A stretch of DNA of 64,000 nucleotides from Vibrio panuliri (GTDB lineage Bacteria > Pseudomonadota > Gammaproteobacteria > Enterobacterales > Vibrionaceae). The notes under the pieces were generated by a model. It made no database searches. It was given only the letters and a program-made list of their open reading frames with translations, and was not told the DNA's origin. The stretch covers positions 1,240,001-1,304,000 of the forward strand of contig NZ_AP019655.1 of NCBI RefSeq assembly GCF_009938205.1. Direction: 5' to 3'. Made by a program: the position numbers and the translations under genes. Shown here in pieces: positions 26,229 through 33,756 of the stretch. Positions within the stretch are counted from its first letter, which is position 1. Each line of letters opens with the position of its first letter.

Positions 26229-26579
26229 ATGAGACTTGTACAACTACTCCATTTGAATAAGAACTTACGCACAGCGATTAATTTGCTGCATGAACATCGC
26301 TCTCATCTTATTGATACACAAGAGAAGCGGCTGTCACTAGCACAGACATTCGACAAGACAAAGCACACTGCCAACTCACTGCATAATGCTGCAATTGAAG
26401 AAATTAAAATTCATCTTTGGTCGGCGACTTTGGTGAAAAGTAAAGAACAAGCCATTCAAAAGTTAAATGAAGCTTTAGAAGTGTCTGAGCAACTCCACAC
26501 TTCATTTATACAAGATTACGCAAAAGTACAGCGTGTTATGTCGAGAACAAATGAGGGGAACCTATGGAAACTTCAGTAA
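26229..26579 (+). CDS. Unknown alpha-helical/coiled-coil protein, 116 aa
   Basis: A basic, almost entirely helical protein with heptad-like spacing (LHLNKNLRTAINLLHEHRSH, EALEVSEQLHTSFIQDYAKV). There is no signal peptide. It overlaps the next gene by 16 bases, implying coupled translation. Helical proteins of this size and shape include secretion chaperones and FliJ/YscO-like stalk proteins, but nothing here identifies one. Function unknown. Confidence 0.6.
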   Translation: MRLVQLLHLNKNLRTAINLLHEHRSHLIDTQEKRLSLAQTFDKTKHTANSLHNAAIEEIKIHLWSATLVKSKEQAIQKLNEALEVSEQLHTSFIQDYAKVQRVMSRTNEGNLWKLQ

Positions 26580-26914
26580 GAATATTGACCATCCAAGAGT
26601 TGTGCGCCATGAGCACACCGGCACTTTGCTACCTATCGGATAAAACCGAACAGTACTTAAAGACCATCAGTAGTGCATACCAAAAAGTCACACAAAGAGT
26701 CGAACAAATCAGCTATTTGAGAAATAACGAATACTGGCACACTGTTAGTGAGCTCAAGCAACTCAGTGGTCAATTAGAGATGCTCTCGGCCAACCGATTG
26801 AACATATCTAAAGAGATGAGAGAGCGCACTACATTTCCTACCGATCACATTGCCAAAAAAAGCCACTTGAGCGCTCAAACACCACGCCTTAAGGCTTACT
26901 TTTTTGCTGACTAA
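26564..26914 (+). CDS. Unknown alpha-helical protein, 116 aa, overlapping partner
   Basis: A second 116-residue helical protein that starts inside the 3' end of the previous one. Helices TPALCYLSDKTEQYLKTIS and VSELKQLSGQLEMLSANRL suggest a coiled coil that might pair with its neighbour. GAGGGGAACCT is a good ribosome-binding site. The C-terminus is basic (KKSHLSAQTPRLKAY). I do not recognise it. The equal size and overlap suggest the two act together. Confidence 0.6.
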   Translation: METSVRILTIQELCAMSTPALCYLSDKTEQYLKTISSAYQKVTQRVEQISYLRNNEYWHTVSELKQLSGQLEMLSANRLNISKEMRERTTFPTDHIAKKSHLSAQTPRLKAYFFAD

Positions 26915-26935
26915 ATCGCAGTAGAGAGTGAACAA

Positions 26936-27049
26936 ATGAGGTTGTTGAAAGCTTTTATGTTGGTCGTCGTGTTACCGGTCGCACTGTTAATGCTGATGCT
27001 GTACTTGGATGAAGTGTGGCTTCATTTCTTGGCCGAACAGCAAGTCTAA
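26936..27049 (+). CDS. 37-aa single-pass membrane peptide
   Basis: Encodes MRLLKAFMLVVVLPVALLML followed by MLYLDEVWLHFLAEQQV: a basic start, one long hydrophobic helix and an acidic tail, so N-in topology with the tail outside is likely. It begins 21 bases after the preceding stop and ends 23 bases before the next start, as in an operon. Shine-Dalgarno GAGAGTGA is nearby. Confidence 0.5.
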   Translation: MRLLKAFMLVVVLPVALLMLMLYLDEVWLHFLAEQQV

Positions 27050-27072
27050 CCTAACACGAGCAGGAAACAGAA

Positions 27073-27252
27073 ATGAAAAGGCACATTCTAATATTAGCTT
27101 CCTTCACGCTCTTTATGCTTGTCGTGGGCTATGTACTATTTAATCCACATCACTACACTGAGACCCCGTGTATACACTCAAGTGATTTAAAGATGCCGGA
27201 TTCAGAGCCTTATCACGGGTTTAAGAACAAGGAAAACTGCGACGTAAAATAG
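27073..27252 (+). CDS. 59-aa membrane-anchored small protein with repeated 3' end
   Basis: A short basic start (MKR), one hydrophobic segment (about 4-24), then a 35-residue polar tail with two cysteines (ETPCIHSSD and KENCDVK). The tail should be periplasmic. CAGGAAACAGAA precedes the ATG. The second half of the gene plus ~65 bases downstream recur, decayed, at 16147-16290, so at least one more copy of this gene once existed in this genome. No function is known to me. Confidence 0.55.
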   Translation: MKRHILILASFTLFMLVVGYVLFNPHHYTETPCIHSSDLKMPDSEPYHGFKNKENCDVK

Positions 27253-27318
27253 TCGTCTATTTTCAAGTAGTTTAACGTAGAAACCAGACCAGTGAATGAC
27301 TCCTAGATGGTGAGTTAC
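27176..27318 (+). repeat. Repeat copy 2 (intact gene 3' end plus downstream)
   Basis: Matches 16147-16290 at about 104 of 140 positions without gaps (hand count). The best-kept part (27260-27280) is non-coding, just after the stop codon, so selection may act on the RNA or DNA rather than only on the protein. Confidence 0.75.
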
Positions 27319-27868
27319 CTTGGTGCGTATATATCGTTAGCGATTTTTGATTGAGAACCGCTAGACCCTCAACGTGCCACTTCCTTCCAGTATCACTAAA
27401 CGCAAGCATTGCGACTTGCGTTAACTCACTGTTTTGAACTAAGACCGCTTCAACAATGGCGTTGTTCAGCTACGCTCCCCTCCCCGGCACCTAACAATCA
27501 GTTTTGAACCCAGGACATTCCAAATTGAGCTCACCTAGAAAAAAACACCAATAAGAAGAACCAACTTTGTCATTTATGATTTCACGTCAAGAATAACACC
27601 TCCCTAAATCAAGTCAAACCAAGCTGTGCCAACCTCAAAAAAATTCATAACCACACAAGAAAGCAATCAAATATGATCTAGCATTAAAGTTTTGAAATAT
27701 ATTTATGGAACTTTTTTAGATTTTTCTAATCACAAAGCCTTCACAAACGAAAATGAGTTAGGTATAGTACCTCTCGAACCACAAATGAAACGCAATTTAT
27801 CAAAATGATACAGTGCGCACCATTTGTGAAACTCAAAAATATAATCATTAAACTAATTAGGATTAATC
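27253..27868. other. Intergenic region before the beta-barrel gene
   Basis: 616 bases without a supported gene. They contain the downstream part of the repeat, a hairpin AACGCAAG/CTTGCGTT at 27400-27423, and an open frame of ~65 codons on the minus strand (27300-27500) that I cannot assign. The AT-rich end should hold the promoter of the next gene. Confidence 0.5.
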
Positions 27869-28639
27869 ATGAAAAAATTAGCAGTCACTTCTGCCGTTCT
27901 TGCCGCTCTAATGGGCGCCGCTCCTGCAATCGCTGGTATTACTCTAGATGTATACGGTGAGCGTGTAACAGGCACAGAAAAAAATGAAGGTTTGTTTGGT
28001 GAAAGCTCAGCAAAACAAGGTGTTGAACTAGCGTACGGTTACGAAAACCTAACTTTAAGCGCAGAAGCAACAACAGGTAAAGACCTTGACCTAGGCGCAA
28101 GCTACAAGTTCGAACTAGGCGAAAACTTCTACCTAAAACCATCTGCAGGTTTTGTATACAAGTGGAATAAAAAAGATGACGACATTGAGATTCTGGACTT
28201 CACTCAGTTTGGTACAAAGTCAAACGTCGCTAAGTTTGGTGTAGAAGCAGGCGCTGCATTTGGTGATTTCTTTGCGTCAGCTCGTTACCGTATTGATACT
28301 AACACAAGTAAAACTGGCCAACGTTATGTAGACAGCAATAACAAAACTGTAGAGAACTCTGCACGCAGTTCTATTGGTCGTACTGACCTACTAGTAGGTT
28401 ACAATCTAGAAAACGTCACCTTAACAGCAAAAGGCATCCATAAGTCGGAGCTAAATAAAGATATTCGTTCTTTCAACACACACCACCGCCTACTAGAAAG
28501 CAAAACTAACAGCTTCTGGTCTAGCGAACTAAAAGCAACCTTCACTGGTTACGAAGGCGTTGCACCATACATTCAGTACGCGCACAACCATGACAACCAT
28601 GACAATGCGATCAAGCTGGGTGCTAAGTTCTCATTCTAA
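27869..28639 (+). CDS. Outer-membrane beta-barrel (porin-like) protein
   Basis: 256 residues: a signal peptide cleaved at AIA-GITLD (about residue 22), then repeating amphipathic beta strands (LTLSAEATTGKDLDLGASYKF, NVTLTAKGIHKS) and a C-terminal strand ending in Phe (IKLGAKFSF), the outer-membrane assembly signal. At this size it should form a barrel of about 12 strands, like oligogalacturonate-specific (KdgM-like) or other small channels. The cargo is unknown. Strong TTAGGATTAATC ribosome-binding site. A hairpin follows. Confidence 0.8.
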   Translation: MKKLAVTSAVLAALMGAAPAIAGITLDVYGERVTGTEKNEGLFGESSAKQGVELAYGYENLTLSAEATTGKDLDLGASYKFELGENFYLKPSAGFVYKWNKKDDDIEILDFTQFGTKSNVAKFGVEAGAAFGDFFASARYRIDTNTSKTGQRYVDSNNKTVENSARSSIGRTDLLVGYNLENVTLTAKGIHKSELNKDIRSFNTHHRLLESKTNSFWSSELKATFTGYEGVAPYIQYAHNHDNHDNAIKLGAKFSF

Positions 28640-28669
28640 TTGAGTAACTAAAACCGTTTACGGATAGTC

Positions 28670-28689
28670 ATTGAGCATGGATGCTCAAT
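28670..28689 (+). terminator. Hairpin after the beta-barrel gene
   Basis: ATTGAGCAT-GG-ATGCTCAAT, a perfect inverted repeat followed by TCTTCT; a weak terminator. Confidence 0.5.
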
Positions 28690-28713
28690 TCTTCTCCATC
28701 ACTAGGCTCAAGC

Positions 28714-29031
28714 ATGAAAAAGACATTTCTGGCTCTGAGTGTCATGACTTTATGGTCTACCTGTCAGGTTAAAGCAGATGAGGCGATCAAGGTGACCGAC
28801 ATTCAACACTACTTAAATGGTAGTGCTGTTTCGATTTACACCCTCTCACAAGGTGACATCCAGTTGCTCAATACGAGCAGCAATGATGACGTTAAGCCTC
28901 TAAACAGTAAAACGAGGCACCTATTCTATGATGGTGTGTTCAGCCAAAGTCCTAGTTTGGAAATAGAACAAAATCGTGATTCAACCCTATCTGATTATCA
29001 CGACACAAAATGCTCATCCCAATATGAGTAA
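28714..29031 (+). CDS. Small secreted protein, 105 aa, unknown
   Basis: A signal peptide (MKKTFLALSVMTLWSTCQVKA-DE) is followed by ~83 polar residues without a domain that I can name. The frame is open to 28681 but the signal peptide fixes the start at 28714. The mature part has a single cysteine near the C-terminus (DTKCSSQYE). It follows the beta-barrel gene by 74 bases, with a hairpin between. Confidence 0.55.
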   Translation: MKKTFLALSVMTLWSTCQVKADEAIKVTDIQHYLNGSAVSIYTLSQGDIQLLNTSSNDDVKPLNSKTRHLFYDGVFSQSPSLEIEQNRDSTLSDYHDTKCSSQYE

Positions 29032-29289
29032 GCAATATTAAATCGAGCCATCAACTGTGAACGTCACGCTAAACGCGAGAATGATCGCGCCAACTAGCAG
29101 GTGATACGCACGCCTTCGGTAATAGAGAATGGATGTAATAGGTTTCTTCGACAGCGAAGCAACTGATACGAAGCAGGAAGCCCACACACGATAACGGCAG
29201 CAGACGTCACGCGTTCATTCGAGTGAATCAATAACGATTCGATTTTACCCAACAAGATCAACAATGGTCTTATTGTAGAAGGTATCATC

Positions 29290-29418
29290 ATGGATAAATT
29301 AGTAAAACAAGCCACTCTTCTCTATGTACTGTTCTTATTAGTGGCCTTGGCTGCCTGCGCACATAAAATACACGATGCGCTCACTGTTCCACACTATGCA
29401 GTGGAGCTAACAAAATGA
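29290..29418 (+). CDS. 42-aa membrane micropeptide coupled to the PAP2 gene
   Basis: Encodes MDKLVKQATLLYVLFLLVAL then AACAHKIHDALTVPHYAVELTK: one hydrophobic helix (about 8-24) with a polar tail. Its TGA stop overlaps the ATG of the PAP2 phosphatase gene (ATGA), a sign of translational coupling. The AACAH could be a lipobox-like site, but the helix is more like a membrane anchor. Start preceded by AGAAGGTATCATC. Confidence 0.55.
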   Translation: MDKLVKQATLLYVLFLLVALAACAHKIHDALTVPHYAVELTK

Positions 29419-29948
29419 AAAAAGCCCTGATTTTATTTGCATTATGTCCAATGTTGGCGTTTGCTGACAGCTCAAAAACTGGGGCTGTTGGTGATGCATT
29501 ACAGTTTGGTGTACCTCTTGCCGCACTGGCTGTCGCACTCGGTAAAGACGATAATGAAGGAGTTTGGCAACTTGCAAAAGGGGCGGCGCTAACGGGCATC
29601 GGAACACACGGTTTAAAAGTCACTACCGCAGTGTTAAGACCCGATGGCAGCACCTACAACTCTTTCCCTTCAGGGCATACTTCGCTGGCATTTAGTGGTG
29701 CTTCGTTCTTACACCATCGTTACGGTTGGGAGTATGGGCTACCTGCGTACATGGCGGCTTCTTACGTTGGTTACTCACGCGTGTATGTAAACCGACACTG
29801 GAAAACCGACGTACTTGCGGGTGCAGCACTCGCCTACGGGGTAAGCTACTTTGTCACAACCAAGTTCGAAGACAAAAACCTCGCTGTTGTCCCTGCACAG
29901 TTTGGTAACTCAGACGCGCAAGGAATCATGTTTAACTACTCTTTTTAG
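29415..29948 (+). CDS. PAP2-family phosphatase, secreted
   Basis: A 177-residue type 2 phosphatidic acid phosphatase-like enzyme with the full signature: Lys68...Arg75-Pro76 (KxxxxxxRP), PSGH at 85-88, and SR...H...D (Ser121, Arg122, His128, Asp132). A signal peptide ends near residue 18 (MLAFA-DS). It is shorter and less hydrophobic than PgpB and may be periplasmic or outer-membrane associated, acting on lipid phosphates. Coupled to an upstream micropeptide. Terminator downstream. Confidence 0.87.
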   Translation: MKKALILFALCPMLAFADSSKTGAVGDALQFGVPLAALAVALGKDDNEGVWQLAKGAALTGIGTHGLKVTTAVLRPDGSTYNSFPSGHTSLAFSGASFLHHRYGWEYGLPAYMAASYVGYSRVYVNRHWKTDVLAGAALAYGVSYFVTTKFEDKNLAVVPAQFGNSDAQGIMFNYSF

Positions 29949-29967
29949 TTCGCGCTCTCTGTTATTT

Positions 29968-29997
29968 AAAACGACGCTTGAAACAAGCGTCGTTTTT
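29968..29997 (+). terminator. Terminator after the PAP2 gene
   Basis: AAAACGACGCTTG-aaa-CAAGCGTCGTTTTT, a strong stem with T-run. Confidence 0.9.
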
Positions 29998-30116
29998 AAC
30001 GCGAAAATCAATACTCCAACCTCGATTATCATTCATCAACCCGTACCGTTAGAACAAAGGCATGTCTATCTCTGTGTCACGACTAAATATCGCGGTCTAC
30101 TTAGCAACCTCACTCT

Positions 30117-30440
30117 TTAGACAGACGCAATAGACTCGGGACAAGCATCGCTCATTTCTCGATACTCTTCCGTAATACGAGCGTAGCGATAGTTGCCCTG
30201 CTTAACGACATCAACGATACCTTTTGCCATCAATCGCCCCATATGAATTTGAAAAGCGATCTCTTGCTTGATCAAACTGTTCCCCGCTGATAACTCTTTA
30301 CCAGAAAACTGCCAATAGGTTTTACCATCAACTTGAATGCTTGGCACATTGACTCGACTTCGTGTGCGTTGGCACAGCGCTTTCAATAAATACACAGCTG
30401 GACGCCCAACCTTCGTCACTAAAGATGAAAAGCAGCTCAA
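30117..30440 (-). CDS. Putative DNA-binding (winged-helix-like) protein, ~107 aa
   Basis: A basic protein with a helix-rich middle (TKVGRPAVYLLKALCQR, GNSLIKQEIAFQIHMGRLMAKG) and a beta-hairpin (GNYRYARITEEY), which together read like a winged helix. The start is uncertain: a TTG at 30440 follows GGAGGGGAAT; a TTG at 30452 is the alternative. A perfect 30-bp palindrome lies about 70-100 bases upstream. It is downstream of, and in line with, the Cro-like gene. Function inferred only from shape and context. Confidence 0.5.
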   Translation of the reverse strand: MSCFSSLVTKVGRPAVYLLKALCQRTRSRVNVPSIQVDGKTYWQFSGKELSAGNSLIKQEIAFQIHMGRLMAKGIVDVVKQGNYRYARITEEYREMSDACPESIASV

Positions 30441-30507
30441 ATTCCCCTCCAATATTTCTGCTAAAACTTTGCCTATGCCACAACAACGTTTCTATCCCCC
30501 CCACTCA

Positions 30508-30537
30508 AGATTTGGTTTCACATTTGAAACCAAATCT
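30508..30537. promoter_or_regulatory. 30-bp palindrome, candidate operator
   Basis: AGATTTGGTTTCA and TGAAACCAAATCT are perfect 13-bp arms around CATT, just upstream of the winged-helix-like gene. The core TTTGAAACCAAAT resembles the ATTTGATTCAAAT palindrome at 30887, so one regulator may bind both. Confidence 0.55.
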
Positions 30538-30579
30538 ATCAGGCGAATATTTCACGCAATTACTGCATTATGCTCACTT

Positions 30580-30822
30580 TTACTCGCCATCTTCACGGAC
30601 ATACCCACTAAACATCGCGGGAAAAATCTCATGACGCTGCACAACACCACGGCTGACTTTTTCGATTCGAATCCCCGTATCCATTGGCAATACGAGCTGA
30701 CCATGCTCATAGCGATACATGCTTGCACGCGAAATATCGAATAGACGCCCTAATGCTACAGAACCCACACCATAGTGTTTCCTCAAACGATCAAATATTC
30801 TTTTTTGAGCTTCAGCTTGCAT
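30580..30822 (-). CDS. Cro/YdaS-like helix-turn-helix protein, 80 aa
   Basis: A small DNA-binding protein with HTH core YGVGSVALGRLFDISRASMYR followed by YEHGQLVLPMDTGIRIE, the layout of Cro/YdaS-type phage regulators in which the second helix pair recognises DNA and the next residues define the allowed-host/promoter pairing. MQAEAQKRIF at 30822 is the likely start; in-frame ATGs upstream are too close to the predicted transcription start. Divergent from a CI-like repressor across a palindromic operator. Confidence 0.7.
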   Translation of the reverse strand: MQAEAQKRIFDRLRKHYGVGSVALGRLFDISRASMYRYEHGQLVLPMDTGIRIEKVSRGVVQRHEIFPAMFSGYVREDGE

Positions 30823-30868
30823 TATTTCAATCAAAACAACCCTCATAAATTTCATCAATGATGCTATA

Positions 30869-30897
30869 ATGATACAGTTTGATTAAATTTGATTCAA
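30869..30897 (-). promoter_or_regulatory. Promoter of the Cro-like gene
   Basis: On the minus strand: TTGAAT (30892-30897), 17 bases, TATCAT (30869-30874). The -35 lies inside the palindrome at 30887-30899, so bound repressor would block it. Confidence 0.55.
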
Positions 30898-30899
30898 AT
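30887..30899. promoter_or_regulatory. 13-bp palindromic operator between divergent HTH genes
   Basis: ATTTGA-T-TCAAAT, with a further TTTGATT direct repeat at 30878-30884. It covers the -35 of the Cro-like promoter. Confidence 0.55.
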
Positions 30900-31037
30900 C
30901 AGAATTGAACCCATAGTGGCTATTTTCATCAGCGTATTGAACCAAAAAGGCAAAGTGTTGAGATTTTTGAATCAACTCATCTCAAGTTCGTGGCTAGAAC
31001 CTCCGCGTTTCTTGAATGAGTAAATCGTGGAGTAACT

Positions 31038-31682
31038 ATGGAAGATAATTATCAAGACCGAATTTTAATGGTGATGAAAGAGCGTCGTGAATCCTATGGT
31101 AGCTTGGCGAAAGGAGTGAATAGAGGCAAAGCGACCATCAGCCGCTATCTTGCAAAAGATCACACTCGCACTTACCCAAGTGTGTGTGACCTAGAGTTGA
31201 TTGCGAAATACCTTGATGTTGAACCTCATTGGCTAATATGTGGCGTTGGCGACCGCCACACATGTCGACAAACGATCAATGACTCAATCGGAGCAGGCGC
31301 TGCAACAGTGAATGTTTACAGCCGAGCGGATATTAATGCGTTAATGAGTGGGCATGATGTTAACCCTGTCGAGCACATGGCTGTCCCTACTCAATACGCC
31401 GGTCAATTTGGCGTAATGTACCCACTGCAAGGGCCACTCGCCTCTATTTGGGACTGCGCCGCTCTAATATCCAAAAATGAGCAGTGGCAAAATGACGATC
31501 TTGTTTTTGCTCGTATTGGTGTCAATGCCCCGTTCGATTTCTATACGCTAGTGATGGTCGCTGACAAAGTACATGTATGGCGTGGCGACGATACCACCAA
31601 AAATGCAACCACTGTCTGCGACGTTAATAACTTAGAAGTACTAGGCGTGGCGAAATGGGGCGTTTGGAAAAAAAGAAGCTAA
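31038..31682 (+). CDS. CI-like transcriptional repressor with degenerate S24 domain
   Basis: 214 residues: an N-terminal HTH (about 8-60; RESYGSLAKGVNRGKATISRY) and a C-terminal region laid out like the LexA/CI S24 domain (GVMYPLQGPLASIWDCAALIS, QNDDLVFARIGV, VMVADKVHVWRGDD). The Ser-Lys self-cleavage dyad of S24 peptidases is not recognisable, so it may be non-cleavable and relieved in another way. It is read away from the Cro-like gene, as in a phage lysogeny switch, but no phage structural or integrase genes are near. Terminator downstream. Confidence 0.75.
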   Translation: MEDNYQDRILMVMKERRESYGSLAKGVNRGKATISRYLAKDHTRTYPSVCDLELIAKYLDVEPHWLICGVGDRHTCRQTINDSIGAGAATVNVYSRADINALMSGHDVNPVEHMAVPTQYAGQFGVMYPLQGPLASIWDCAALISKNEQWQNDDLVFARIGVNAPFDFYTLVMVADKVHVWRGDDTTKNATTVCDVNNLEVLGVAKWGVWKKRS

Positions 31683-31700
31683 ACAGTTACCTAAATCTAT

Positions 31701-31726
31701 AACCGCCAACAAGGCGGTTTTTTTTT
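31701..31726 (+). terminator. Terminator after the CI-like gene
   Basis: AACCGCC-aacaa-GGCGGTT followed by TTTTTT. Confidence 0.9.
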
Positions 31727-31851
31727 AACCAGATAAGTCAAAAAAACGTCAGGAGCCTTCACTTTTAAACCTTTCGTGCTATCATTATTGACCATATATG
31801 AAACACAAATAGCTTATTGCAATCATATTTATCAACCCGAGGATTAAGGTC

Positions 31852-32175
31852 ATGTCAATAGAATCAATTGTGAGCGAACTGGTTTATCGAACAATAGAGC
31901 CGTATAACTACACCTATAAGAAAGAAGGCTTTATCCATCCGAGCTTTAAGAACAGAGGGAGTCACGAACTTGCTGCAGAACTACGCGCCCTGTTAGAAAG
32001 CGTGACCGACGCAACGATGCGTGATCAGATTAATCACAAGGGTATTCGATTTGGCAGCAAAATTTTGCGCCTAGGTAGTGAAAACACATCATCTACTGGC
32101 GTCGGCGTTACTGTGACTGATGCGCCTTTAGAAGCCTCAGACTTAGACACTGCACTTATGTTAGCCAGCACGTAA
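31852..32175 (+). CDS. Unknown 107-aa protein
   Basis: A soluble protein, no signal peptide, with a mixed fold (ESIVSELVYRTIEPYNY, ELAAELRALLESVTDATMR, GSKILRLGSENTSSTGVGV). The Gly/Thr-rich C-terminus is distinctive but I cannot assign it. GAGGATTAAGGTC precedes the ATG, a good ribosome-binding site. It stands alone. Confidence 0.6.
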   Translation: MSIESIVSELVYRTIEPYNYTYKKEGFIHPSFKNRGSHELAAELRALLESVTDATMRDQINHKGIRFGSKILRLGSENTSSTGVGVTVTDAPLEASDLDTALMLAST

Positions 32176-32434
32176 CTTGTCAATTTATTAATCAGCACTC
32201 AAGTCGGGCTGTTAGATTTACGCTTTTTCTGAGTAAAATCGCCGATTTCACGTACTACATTATATTGCTTGCCCATGGAAGGGCGTGATACTTCAGTATC
32301 ATTCGCAGTAACATCCAATCACACCAAACTTCATTCATACTCTATTCATCTTTTGCCTATTATGCTCTATGTTAGTTGGTCGTTGACGTTTTGATTGCTC
32401 ATTTTCACCAACGACTATTACAGAGGAAAAAAGT

Positions 32435-32647
32435 ATGACTCGAGTCATTACCACATTTATTGCTTTGATTACTGGCTTCTTTCTCCTAATCGGCAGCCTA
32501 TTGATTGCTATCCCTATTGCAATTTTAGGTGCTTTAACAGGAAGAAAATTGGTCAAGGCAGCTGAGAAAGCCCAATCCAACACACGCTATGCGGGCCAAG
32601 CACACCATAATGTTATTGAAGGTGAGTTTGAAGAAGTGAGCAAATAG
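32435..32647 (+). CDS. Small membrane protein, 70 aa
   Basis: Hydrophobic residues 4-36 form one long or two short membrane helices (ITGFFLLIGSLLIAIPIAILGALTG is the core), followed by a basic helix (RKLVKAAEKAQ) and an acidic C-terminus (VIEGEFEEVSK). Strong ribosome-binding site (AGAGGAAAAAAGT). A minus-strand frame overlaps it but has no comparable start signal. Function unknown. Confidence 0.65.
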   Translation: MTRVITTFIALITGFFLLIGSLLIAIPIAILGALTGRKLVKAAEKAQSNTRYAGQAHHNVIEGEFEEVSK

Positions 32648-32730
32648 CAACCAGCGCCTTTGAGAGGCATTCAATAGATCATTGAAGCGAATCTTTGTTA
32701 TATTGCTGTTTTACGTCAAGGAGTAAGACG

Positions 32731-33219
32731 ATGAGTAAACAGCAAAGAGAGATCACCTTACGCTTTTTGGCTGAGCCAAGTGATGTGAACTTTGGCGGTA
32801 AAGTCCATGGCGGCGCAGCCATGAAGTGGATTGACCTCGCAGCCTATGCGTGTGCTGCAGGTTGGAGTGGTAAATACTGCATTACCGCATATGCAGGCGG
32901 CATTCGCTTTGTATCCCCTATCCATGTCGGCAACTTAGTCGAAGTAAGTGCGAAAGTTATTTACACTGGTAGTAGCTCGATGCACATCGCGATTGATGTT
33001 CAAGCCAGCGATCCTAAAGAGTTATCAAACCGACTCACTACTCACTGTATAGTCATTATGGTCGCGGTGGATGAATTGGGTAACCCAACACCAGTACCAG
33101 AATGGATTCCAACTGAACCGCATGATATTGAGCTGCGCGAGTCGGCAATCAAATTGATGAACATGCGTAAGCAGATTGGCGAAGAAATGCAAGCCCACGT
33201 TAAGTACCTGAAACCCTGA
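32731..33219 (+). CDS. Acyl-CoA thioesterase, hotdog fold (YciA-like)
   Basis: A 162-residue hotdog thioesterase. The active-site region VNFGGKVHGGAAMKWIDLAA matches the YciA/BACH family pattern (DxN..G...GG..m..iD.aa), with the second conserved segment FVSPIHVGNLVEVSAKV. It should hydrolyse acyl-CoA to free acid and CoA in the cytoplasm. The ATG at 32731 follows AAGGAGTAAGACG. Chain-length preference is not readable. Confidence 0.88.
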   Translation: MSKQQREITLRFLAEPSDVNFGGKVHGGAAMKWIDLAAYACAAGWSGKYCITAYAGGIRFVSPIHVGNLVEVSAKVIYTGSSSMHIAIDVQASDPKELSNRLTTHCIVIMVAVDELGNPTPVPEWIPTEPHDIELRESAIKLMNMRKQIGEEMQAHVKYLKP

Positions 33220-33343
33220 TATCTACTCAAGTATTTAATCCACATCGACTTTGTTTACGGGATTTACCTCGTTGTCATTTTTCTTTCATCTTGATTTGAT
33301 TAAATCCTTGCCTTATAGCTTTTATCAAGGATTCGGGCTTAGC

Positions 33344-33583
33344 ATGAAAAAAACAACGTTGGATGAAAATACGTTAAGTAACCCTAAGTCGGTTGAGTAC
33401 CAATGGGTAAGATCTATGTATGTCGAAGGTTATAACGCACAGCAAATCAACTACTACATTCAAGCATGTTTTGGTGGGGACGAAACCTTTGCTGACCTTT
33501 TCCGTCGAGTCGCACTCGCGCAAGAGAGTCTTTATGTTCTGCTGCAATACTTAGGCTGCGCACCATCAAGTCGTGAGTTTTAG
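33344..33583 (+). CDS. Unknown 79-aa protein
   Basis: A small soluble, mostly helical protein (SVEYQWVRSMYVEGYNAQQ, DLFRRVALAQESLYVLLQYL) with two cysteines. It begins at an ATG preceded by AGGATTCGGGCTTAGC. It may be cotranscribed with the thioesterase, 124 bases upstream. I do not recognise it. Confidence 0.5.
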   Translation: MKKTTLDENTLSNPKSVEYQWVRSMYVEGYNAQQINYYIQACFGGDETFADLFRRVALAQESLYVLLQYLGCAPSSREF

Positions 33584-33725
33584 CTGATACAAGCTTAGGA
33601 AGGCTTCTTACTCATATCACAGTTAACAAGCACAAGTAGCACAATTATTTGCACCTAATCGCATATCGTTCCGTAACCACTACCGCACACCTGACTCCCA
33701 CTCTAATATCCACAACGCAAAAACA

Positions 33726-33756
33726 AAAAAGCCTGAGCATGGTTGCTCAGGCAGGT
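33726..33756 (-). terminator. Terminator of the candidate sRNA
   Basis: On the minus strand GCCTGAGCAA-cca-TGCTCAGGC is followed by TTTTTTG. Confidence 0.85.

Noticed and set aside
30337..30744. 135-codon plus-strand frame opposite the Cro-like genes
   Set aside because: Runs antisense across two real genes and the palindromic operator; no start signal.
32335..32583. 82-codon minus-strand frame
   Set aside because: Antisense to the small membrane protein at 32435, which has a clear ribosome-binding site.
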